From: JAUIAI01 sp041396585
GTDB taxonomy: Bacteria > Pseudomonadota > Gammaproteobacteria > Burkholderiales > Burkholderiaceae_E
Assembly (NCBI GenBank): GCA_041396585.1
Contig: JAWKYG010000003.1
Coordinates: 310,001-374,000 of the forward strand
Length of the DNA: 64,000 bases
Reading direction: 5' to 3'
Part shown: piece by piece, positions 57,428 through 64,000 of the stretch
Layout: every line of letters begins with the position of its first letter
Numbering within the stretch: the first letter of the stretch is position 1
Notes under the pieces: model-generated
Seen by the model: the letters and a program-made list of their open reading frames with translations, nothing else
Database searches by the model: none
What the model was told of the DNA's origin: nothing
Program-made: the position numbers and the translations under genes

Positions 57428-57739
57428 ATGTCTTCACGCATCCCCTGTGCGATCGCGGTCGCGCTCGCCGTGGTCGGCGCTGGCGCGCACGCCGATCCCC
57501 TGACGCCCAGCCCGGCCGACGAGCCGCGTTATGAATCGGGCTTCGACGGCTACCGCGCCGATACCGAGATCGAACTGCGCGACTGGCGCGCCACCAATGA
57601 CCGTGTCCGCACGGTCGGCGGCTGGCGAACCTATCTGAAAGAGGCGGCCGAGGCTCGCCCCGAGCAGCCCTCCCACCCGCCGCGCCCCAGCGCGATCGGC
57701 ACCCGTGTGGCGGAGCCCACGAACGGAGGCGGCAAATGA
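57428..57739 (+). CDS. Small exported protein in metal-resistance operon
   Basis: A 103-residue protein with a Sec signal peptide (IPCAIAVALAVVGAGAHA, cleaved after AHA). The mature part is short and polar: ESGFDGYRADTEIELRDWRA, then WRTYLKEAAEARPE, with a Pro-rich end. Similar unnamed proteins precede CzcC/CusC-like genes in copper clusters. Its stop overlaps the ATG of the efflux lipoprotein by 4 bp, so the two are coupled. Confidence 0.7.
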   Translation: MSSRIPCAIAVALAVVGAGAHADPLTPSPADEPRYESGFDGYRADTEIELRDWRATNDRVRTVGGWRTYLKEAAEARPEQPSHPPRPSAIGTRVAEPTNGGGK

Positions 57740-59180
57740 ACATCGGCCCTTCGAGTGATCACGACGAGACGGTCGGTCGCCGGCGCCTGCGCCTGGTCGC
57801 GGTCATGGCCAGCGCCATGGTGCTCGGTGCCTGCGCGAGCCTGGATCCCGAGACGACCTTCGCGCCCGTGCGCGACAAGACCCGGTCCGTGCTCGATGCC
57901 GATCTGCAATGGGCGCGCGATGACGCCCAGCGTGCGGCCATCGAGACCCGGATCGGCGAGTTGCTGCGCGCCCCGCTCACGATGGATGCCGCGGTTCAGG
58001 TGGCATTGCTCAACAACCGGGGCCTGCAGGCAGACTTCGATGCCCTGGGCATCTCGGAAGCGGAAAGACTGCAGTCGACCCGTCTGCCCAACCCGGGTTT
58101 CGCGTTCGGCAAGAGCCGGCGAGGGGACGAGCGCGAGATCGAGCGCAGCTTCCATTTCGACCTGGCCCGGCTGATCTTCATGCCGACCATTTCCCGGCTG
58201 GAAGATCGCCGCCATGCGCGCGAGCAGCAGCGCGTCGCCTCGCGCGTGCTCGAGCTGGCGAGCCGCACGCGCCAGGCTGGGTGGATGCCGTGGCCGCCAC
58301 CGAGGCGCTTGCCTACATGGATCAGGTCAGACGTACCGCGGACACCAGCGCCATGCTGGCGCGGCGCATGGCCGAGGCTGGCAACTTCAACAAGCTGCAG
58401 CAGGCGCGCGAACAGGGCTTCTACGCCGATGCCACCGTGAACTATGCGCGCGCGAAGCTTGCCGAGGCGATCGCGCGCGAGCAGCTGGTGCGCGTGCTCG
58501 GGCTGCATGGCGAGCAGCTCTCGTTCAAGCTGCCGGTGCGGCTTCCCGATCTGCCTGCCAAGCCCGACGAGATGCCCGATGCGGTGCGCAAGGCGCTCAC
58601 GCAAAGACTCGATGTGCAGGCGGCGCGCGATGCGGTCGATCAGCTCGGTGAGAACCTTGGTCTGGTTCGTACCAACCGGTTCATCAGCGTGCTGGAGTTC
58701 ACGGGCAAGCGCAATTCCTCGAACGAGGGGCCGAGCCAGACCGGCTGGGAGGTCGATGTTCAGCTGCCGATCTTCGACTGGGGTGATCTGCGCGTGGAAC
58801 GCGCGCAGACGATGATGCGCCAGGCGATGAACATGGCCGCCAAGACCGCGATCGACGCCCGCTCCGAGGTTCGCCAGGCGTATCTCGTCTACCGCACCGC
58901 GTACGACATCGCGCGTCAGTATCGTGACGAGATCGTGCCGCTTCGCCAGCGTATCGCCGAAGAGAATCTGTACCGCTACAACGGCATGCTGATCGGTGTG
59001 TTCGAGCTGCTGGCCGATGCCCGCGCACAGGTATCGGCGGTCGATGCCTACATGCGGGCCCTGCGCGACTTCTGGGTCGCCAAGGCGGATCTGGACATGG
59101 CAATGATCGGCCGTCCCGAACTGGCTCAGGTCGCGGGCGGCGCGATGGCCGCCGACGGCGGCGGCAGCGCCGGTCATTGA
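57736..59180 (+). CDS. TolC/CusC-family outer-membrane efflux lipoprotein, one frameshift
   Basis: An outer-membrane factor of about 481 residues. A lipoprotein signal ends at Cys33 (VMASAMVLGAC). ALLNNRGLQADFDALGISEA and TRLPNPGFAFGKSRRGDERE match the first OEP repeat. The frame breaks near 58275, where one T would give RQAWVDAVAATEALAYMDQV and the frame continues to 59180 with LVYRTAYDIARQYRDEIVPL and NLYRYNGMLIGVFELLADAR. Two OEP repeats build the trimeric channel. The cognate membrane-fusion and RND genes are not in the window. ATG 57736 has GGAGGC upstream. Confidence 0.85.
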
Positions 59181-59206
59181 CGTTGAATGAATACGGAATC
59201 AAACGC

Positions 59207-60634
59207 ATGAACTCACGTAGAAATCTGTTTCGTCAGGCGGCGGCCCTCGGTGCCGGCGTGGCCGCCGCAAGCGTCGGTCGTGCCGCGCTTGCGGCCCTGC
59301 CCGAGCCGGTCAACCAGGACAGTCCGAAGACCATGCCGCCACCACCGCCGCCAAACGGGCGTCCGTTCAAACCGGTGGTCACGCTCAACGGCTGGTCACT
59401 GCCGTGGCGGATGAAGAACGGCGTCAAGGAGTTCCACCTGGTGGCCGAGCCGGTCGAGCGCATGATGGCCGACGACTTCAAGGCGCACCTGTGGGGCTAT
59501 AACGGGCAGAGCCCCGGCCCGACGATCGAGGTGGTGGAGGGCGACCGGGTGCGGATCTTCGTCACCAACCGCCTGCCCGAGCATACGAGCATCCACTGGC
59601 ACGGTCAGCGCCTGCCCAATGGCATGGATGGCGTCACCGGCCTGACCCAGCCGGGCATCCAGCCGGGCAAGACCTTCGTCTATGAGTTCGAGGCCCGGCG
59701 CCCGGGCACGTTCATGTATCACCCGCATGCCGATGAGATGACACAGATGGCCATGGGCATGATGGGCATGTGGATCACCCATCCGCGCGGGCGGCACTCG
59801 CTGATCGATGATGTCGATCGCGACTTCTGCTTTCTGCTCAATGCCTTCGATGTCGAGCCGGGCAGTGCCACGCCGCGGATCATGACCATGCTCGATTTCA
59901 ATCTCTGGGCCTGGAACAGTCGCCTGTTTCCAGCGATCGATCCCCTGGTGGTTCGCAAGAACGACAAGGTGCGGATCCGTGTCGGCAATCTGACGATGAC
60001 CAATCATCCGATTCACCTGCACGGGCACGAGTTCTTCGTCACCGGAACCGACGGTGGCCCGGTGCCCAAGGTGATCCGCCAGCCCGAGGTCACCGTGGAT
60101 ATCGCGGTCGGCCAGATGCGCCAGGTGGAGTTCATCGCCGACGAAGAGGGAGACTGGGCGTTTCACTGCACACAAGAGCCATCACACCATGAACGCCATG
60201 GGCCATGCGGTGCCAACCATGATCGGTGTGGATCACACGGGGTGATTCGCCAGTTGCGCGATCTGGTGCCCGACTACATGGCGATGGGCGAGCGTGGCAT
60301 GGCTGACATGACCGAGATGTCCATGCCCCTGCCCGAGAACACCGCGCCGATGATGGCCGGCCGGGGCCCGTTCGGCTCGGTGGAGATGGGCGGGATGTTC
60401 AGCGTGCTCAAGGTGCGCAAGGACCAGGCCGCGGGTGATTACGCTGATCCGGGTTGGTATCAGCACCCGGCCGGCACTGTGGCCTACGAATGGACCGGCG
60501 AGCTGCCCAGGCCGGCCCGCAGCCAGGCCGGCGGCCATGGATCGATGCCGGCGAAATCATCGGCCGGCGAATCGTTCGAGGTGCGCGCAAAGCGCCGCGG
60601 TGCGCGCAGTATGTCCGGACACGATCATGGTTGA
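59207..60634 (+). CDS. Multicopper oxidase (CopA/CueO-like), two compensating indels at the last copper motif
   Basis: A 475-residue periplasmic laccase-type oxidase. A Tat signal begins SRRNLFRQAAALGAG. Copper ligands are visible in TSIHWHGQRLPNG (HxH), GTFMYHPHADE (HxH) and NHPIHLHGHEFFVTG (HxxHxH). The fourth motif should read FHCHKSHH-TMNAMGHAVPT but appears as FHCTQEPSHHERHGP: one extra base near 60170 and one missing G in the run at 60239-60242 move about 70 bases out of frame and back. Correcting both restores HCHKSHH and MIGVDHTGVIRQL. The enzyme oxidises Cu(I) to the less toxic Cu(II). ATG 59207 is the start that places the Tat motif properly. Confidence 0.9.
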   Translation: MNSRRNLFRQAAALGAGVAAASVGRAALAALPEPVNQDSPKTMPPPPPPNGRPFKPVVTLNGWSLPWRMKNGVKEFHLVAEPVERMMADDFKAHLWGYNGQSPGPTIEVVEGDRVRIFVTNRLPEHTSIHWHGQRLPNGMDGVTGLTQPGIQPGKTFVYEFEARRPGTFMYHPHADEMTQMAMGMMGMWITHPRGRHSLIDDVDRDFCFLLNAFDVEPGSATPRIMTMLDFNLWAWNSRLFPAIDPLVVRKNDKVRIRVGNLTMTNHPIHLHGHEFFVTGTDGGPVPKVIRQPEVTVDIAVGQMRQVEFIADEEGDWAFHCTQEPSHHERHGPCGANHDRCGSHGVIRQLRDLVPDYMAMGERGMADMTEMSMPLPENTAPMMAGRGPFGSVEMGGMFSVLKVRKDQAAGDYADPGWYQHPAGTVAYEWTGELPRPARSQAGGHGSMPAKSSAGESFEVRAKRRGARSMSGHDHG

Positions 60635-60731
60635 TCGGCGGGTTCTTGCGGTCACGAGCACCCGCGCCGCGAATCGATCCGCGTGCCCGGGCGCCCGATA
60701 CACACTCTGTTTCCCTGAAAGGAGATTCACC

Positions 60732-61080
60732 ATGAAACAAGCTTCCCTGGCCGTCAGCGGCGCCTGTCTTGCGATGACAGTTCCGGCCTATGCGGCCGAT
60801 GATCATGGGGCACCACGGTCACGGCGCGAGCCAGGCCAAGGCCGATGCGCCGGCGATCGAACCGGTCGACGGCCAGGTACAGCGGGTCAACAAATCCGCC
60901 GGCAAACTCACGATCAAGCACGGCCCGATCAAGCACATGGACATGCCTGCCATGACCATGGAGTTCAAGGTGCGCGATGCGGCCACGATCGCCTCGATCA
61001 AACGTGGCGACCACATCCGCTTCAAGGTCGAAGACATCGGCGGCGAGATGACGATCACCGAGATCGAACCCGGTCATTGA
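60732..61080 (+). CDS. CusF-like periplasmic copper-binding protein, one frameshift
   Basis: A protein of about 115 residues. It begins MKQASLAVSGACLAMTVPAY, a signal peptide, and after DDH shifts frame in a run of four G (60807-60810); three G give GHHGHGASQAKADAP. The mature domain reads VDGQVQRVNKSAGKLTIKH and HGPIKHMDMPAMTMEFKVRD, the CusF OB-fold with two Met ligands in PAMTM; the Trp of E. coli CusF is replaced by Met. AAAGGAG precedes the ATG. It probably delivers copper in the periplasm. Confidence 0.85.
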
Positions 61081-61081
61081 C

Positions 61082-61923
61082 TCAGCGAATCATCCGGCCC
61101 GTGGCGAGTATCCGGCTCAACGGTCTCAGCGTGATGCGCATCTCTGCCAACAGCTGCGCAAAGCGGATATCGGAGAGCATCAGATACTCGCGGTAGCGGG
61201 CCGCACCGATCGCATCGCCACCCGTGCCGGGTATACCCGGGTGGCACATCAGCAGATCGCCCTCATGCGCAATGGCCAGCCATTGGCCCAGCAGCCGTAG
61301 AAAGCCTTCGTCATCGGTGTCGAAGCCGTAAACGCCCAGCAGGCGTGCGTTGAGCGCGAAGCCCTTGCGACAGGCTTCGCGGGCAAGCCCGTTGGCTCCG
61401 GTGCGTTCGATCACCCAGGTCTTGAGTCGCGACAGCAGTGACTCATCCGCACAAGCGCGCTGCGGTCCGCGCGTGTGGCGAATCCAGGGCCTGTTGCCGT
61501 AGCGCGCCGACAATTCGCCAAGCAAAACCTCGCGCACGCCCGGCAGCTGATGGACATGCTGATGGCCATCGACGAAGTCGGGAGCGCGACCAATCATGTC
61601 CTCGAAGCGATCGAGCTGGGCGGTGATCTCGGCACGCACGCGGCGCTCTGCCGGCCAGATCCGGCACGTCGCGATCAGCCCGCCCAGTGAACGGCGGCTC
61701 GATGAGCCGATCGGATGCTGGGTCAGATCGAGATGGAGCCCGATATCGGGCCGGGCACAGGCTACAAGCGCGTTCAGCGCATCGACCCCCTCGCGTGACG
61801 CGGGTGCGCCCACCATCACGCTGACCGCATTCACCCGGCCTAGTGCGACCAGCGAGAGGACGGCCTTGTTCACGCCGGCGTGCAGGCCGAAGTCGTCAGC
61901 GCAAACACAGATTGGCGTGTCAT
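61082..61923 (-). CDS. ChbG/HpnK family deacetylase (YdjC-like), probable 1-base error at the start
   Basis: A protein of about 280 residues of the carbohydrate-deacetylase family. CVCADDFGLHAGVNKAVLSL holds the metal-binding Asp pair, DIGLHLDLTQHPIG and FVDGHQHVHQLPGVREVLLG hold the metal and catalytic His residues, and LLMCHPGIPG the last His. No in-frame ATG lies just before the domain. ATG 61923 is one frame off; a single added base near 61916 gives M-T-R-P-I-C-V-C-A-D-D. In this setting (GtrA, ArnT-like, GT2) it likely deacetylates a lipid-linked or hopanoid sugar. It converges with the CusF gene, 1 bp apart. Confidence 0.83.
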
Positions 61924-61957
61924 GATCGGGCGATCCGCCGTGCCCGCGATCGCGCCG

Positions 61958-62353
61958 ATGTCCTCGCTGCAACCCACCCGAAGTCTGTTCTGGTTCGTCG
62001 CCGTCGGAGGCATGGCCGCCGCCGTGCATTGGACGGTCGTCGTGGCCTTGGTCGAGCTGCGCGCCTGGCCACCCTTGCTGGCCAATGGCGCAGGCTGGCT
62101 GGTCGCATTCATGGTGTCCTTCGCGGGCCATCATCGGCTGACCTTTCGCGGCCATGGGCGCGCGCCGCTGGGTTCTGCCGCGCGCTTCTGGGTGGTATCC
62201 CTTGCCGGCTTCATCATCAATGAAGCCACCTATGGCGTTCTGCTGGGCTTCGGCGGCTTGCAGTATCAATGGGCATTGTCGTGGGTGCTGTTGTTGGTCG
62301 CGTTCGCGACCTGGTGGCTCAGTCGTTCGTGGGCGTTTGCGCGCAGCCGCTGA
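61958..62353 (+). CDS. GtrA family membrane protein
   Basis: A 131-residue protein with four membrane helices: FWFVAVGGMAAAVHWTVVVA, LLANGAGWLVAFMVSFAGHH, FWVVSLAGFIINEATYGVLL and ALSWVLLLVAFATWWLSRSW. FAGHHRLTFRG and the final SRSWAF are GtrA-like. GtrA proteins help move or modify undecaprenyl-phosphate sugars. Start ATG 61958 (MSSLQPTRSLFWF); an earlier ATG at 61922 would overlap the ChbG start on the other strand. The 3' end overlaps the ArnT-like gene by 35 bp, convergent. Confidence 0.85.
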   Translation: MSSLQPTRSLFWFVAVGGMAAAVHWTVVVALVELRAWPPLLANGAGWLVAFMVSFAGHHRLTFRGHGRAPLGSAARFWVVSLAGFIINEATYGVLLGFGGLQYQWALSWVLLLVAFATWWLSRSWAFARSR

Positions 62354-63913
62354 ACCGCTCGTCAGCAGCCGCGGCCGGCCCGATGCGCCATAAGCTGGTC
62401 TCGCGGGTCTGGGCGAAAAGCCGTGCCGACGCAGGCAGGTAGCCCGCCTCGGCCCGGGCATTGTTGGCGGTCACGAGCCAGCTGACCGGGCCGTTGCAGA
62501 TGATCGCCAGGCCGCCTGAGGCGTGATCAGCAGCCGGGTCGCCCGAACGGTGTCGAAGTCGCCGGCGTCGGCGAGGTTCTTTGCGCCAGTTGTCCTGGCG
62601 CCTGATCGCGGGGTCGGTCCAGTTCAGTGCCACCCGGACCGGTTCGCGCAGTTGCGCATAGAACGGCAGGTCGAAGTAAAAGCGCTCGAACATCAGCACC
62701 GGTTCGCCCGCGCGGTGTGCGGCGCGCAGGGCCTCGCCCAGCGGGCGGGTGGAGTGCGGTGCCGCGATCGCCACGCCGATGATCGTCGCCACGCCAAGCA
62801 CGGTGGAGACGGCGGGGCTCGCCCACCAGCGCCACGGCAAGGGAGGCTCCGATCGCAGCCAGCCGCCGACTCCCTGCGCAAGCAGGACGGCCAGCGGCGG
62901 CACCGCCGGAAGCACATATCCCAGGAGTTTCGACTGCGGGATCGAGAAGAACACCACGACCACCGCTACCCAGACCACCATCAGCGTGCCAAGTCGCGCT
63001 GAAGTGGTTGCAACACCGGTCCCCACCTGCGCAGATAGCGTAGCCAGACAATCCACGGCAAGGTGAACAAGACGAGAACCGCCACGTAGAACCAGAATGG
63101 CTGCACATTGTTGAAGCCGCCCGCGGCGAAGCGCTGCAGATGCTGAACGATGAAGAAGTAATCGAAGAATGCGTCATGGCGCATCTGCATCGCGATAAAC
63201 CACGGCGCGCCCACAGCGATGAAGATCAGCGCACCCGGAAGCCACAACAGGCGAAGCAGGCTTCGCCAGCGTTTGCCGGGCAACAGCCATACGGCAATCA
63301 CCATCGCGGGAAGCACCACGCCGATCAGCCCCTTGGCCAGCACGCCCAGGGCCGCCATGGCATAGGCCATGGCCAGTGCCCGGCGGGCGAGCCGGCCGCG
63401 TTCGATCGACAGCACCGCATGCGCCAGAAGCACCACCGTGATCGTGATGCAGCCGGCCACGAGCATGTCCAGATTGGCGAACTGCGCGCCGATATAGAAC
63501 ATGGGTTGTGTGGCCAGGGTGATCAAGGCCAGGCGCGCGAACGATCCGTCCAGCCAGTGCCGCAAGAACAGGAACACGGCCATCGCGCCGCCCCAGGCAC
63601 CCAGCAGCGGTGCCGCACGCGCGGCCAGATCGGTGGGCCCGAAAACGGTGATCGATGCGGCGGTGATCCAGTAGAACAGCGGTGGCTTGTGAAAATACGG
63701 CAGCCCGTTCAAGGTAGGTGTGGACCAGTCACCGGATCGCACCATCTCCCAGGCCACGCCCACATAGCGGCCTTCGTCGGGGAGCATCAAGGGCCGTGGC
63801 CAGGCCAGCGCCGCCAGCCATATCAGCGTGAGCATGGCGATCAGGATGGGCGAGGACGGATCGAGCCGCCCGGCAAGCATCTGCTTGGCCGGCGGGTGTC
63901 CTGAAGACGGCAC
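62319..63913 (-). pseudogene. ArnT-like (GT39/GT83) lipid-dependent glycosyltransferase, three frameshifts
   Basis: A polytopic GT-C glycosyltransferase of about 530 residues. The catalytic loop is MLPDEGRYVGVAWEMVRSGD, followed by NGLPYFHKPPLFYWITA, the ArnT/PMT pattern. The first piece runs from GTG 63913 to about 62985; the second from there with LMVVWVAVVVVFFSIPQSKL; breaks near 62577 and 62519 separate WRKELADAGDFDTVRATRLL and GGLAIICNGPVSWLVTANNA. It transfers a sugar from undecaprenyl phosphate to lipid A or a hopanoid. GTG 63913 shares its G with the TAG of the GT2 gene upstream, so coupling is tight. Confidence 0.83.
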
Positions 63914-64000
63914 TAGAGCCCCTGGCCGGTTTGCCGCCTTATCACGTAGAGCGGCCGCCCCTTGACCTCCTCGAACACCCGTCCGACGTACTCGCCGACC
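63913..64000 (-). CDS. GT2 family glycosyltransferase, C-terminal end (truncated by window)
   Basis: Only the last 28 residues are inside the window: VGEYVGRVFEEVKGRPLYVI then RRQTGQGL and TAG. GEYVGRVFEEVKGRPLY is the conserved C-terminal tail of DPM1/GtrB/ArnC-type polyprenyl-phosphate glycosyltransferases. With GtrA and the ArnT-like enzyme next to it, it would charge undecaprenyl phosphate with the sugar that those proteins use. Confidence 0.8.
   Translation of the reverse strand, partial: VGEYVGRVFEEVKGRPLYVIRRQTGQGL

Overview
The window is GC-rich, gene-dense proteobacterial chromosome. The Box benzoyl-CoA genes, glycogen genes, PilY1, twin-arginine multicopper oxidase and ArnT/GtrA/ChbG envelope genes suggest a free-living, aromatics-degrading beta- or gammaproteobacterium. 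No phage, insertion sequence, CRISPR array or rRNA was seen. One tRNA (Arg, anticodon CCG) is present.

Layout. 0-4.5 kb: the end of katG, a phytanoyl-CoA dioxygenase-type enzyme, a class II glutamine amidotransferase, an SBF-type transporter, a LysR regulator and a DUF4242 protein. 4.6-12.4 kb: aerobic benzoyl-CoA cluster, transcribed leftward: MFS transporter, boxR, boxC, boxB, boxA, preceded by a prokaryotic voltage-gated sodium channel. 12.6-16.1 kb: a lone flippase, a DapA-family aldolase and a sulfurtransferase. 16.2-27.6 kb: a complete glycogen locus, glgP-glgB-glgX-malQ leftward and glgC-glgA rightward from a 261-bp divergent region. 27.7-33.5 kb: a protease-like PDZ protein without its catalytic His and Asp, a possible structured RNA, a YdcH protein and a SWIM/SNF2 helicase. 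33.6-41.6 kb: acyl-CoA ligase, Rieske oxygenase, SDR, AraC/LysE pair, exported SurE and a P1 peptidase. 41.6-49.6 kb: PilY1, thiolase-like protein with OB/zinc-ribbon partner, FAD monooxygenase, J-domain protein. 50-55.3 kb: accessory catabolic block with a two-subunit ThDP decarboxylase, RraA relic, KDGal kinase and aldolase, THI5-like binding protein and hydroxyacid dehydrogenase. 55.6-61.1 kb: metal handling (CDF exporter, His-rich proteins, outer-membrane efflux lipoprotein, multicopper oxidase, CusF-like protein). 61.1-64 kb: ChbG, GtrA, ArnT-like and GT2 envelope glycosylation genes.

How they work together. BoxABC epoxidises and hydrolytically opens benzoyl-CoA. BoxR probably controls this: a near-perfect promoter (TTGACC, 17 bp, TATGAT) precedes boxC and its -10 box lies inside a perfect palindrome whose core recurs upstream of boxR. 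The Glg/MalQ set makes, branches, debranches and degrades glycogen.

A striking global property is frame breakage. Single-base insertions and deletions are crowded into 2.7 kb, 6.0-7.4 kb, 9.7 kb, 14.8-15.8 kb, 43.0 kb, 51.1-54.0 kb and 58.3-63.0 kb, whereas roughly 16-41 kb is free of them. The amino-acid sequence on both sides of each break is well conserved, so most look like consensus errors of a long-read or low-coverage assembly; the 51.1-51.35 kb RraA relic, which also lacks an internal segment, looks like true decay.
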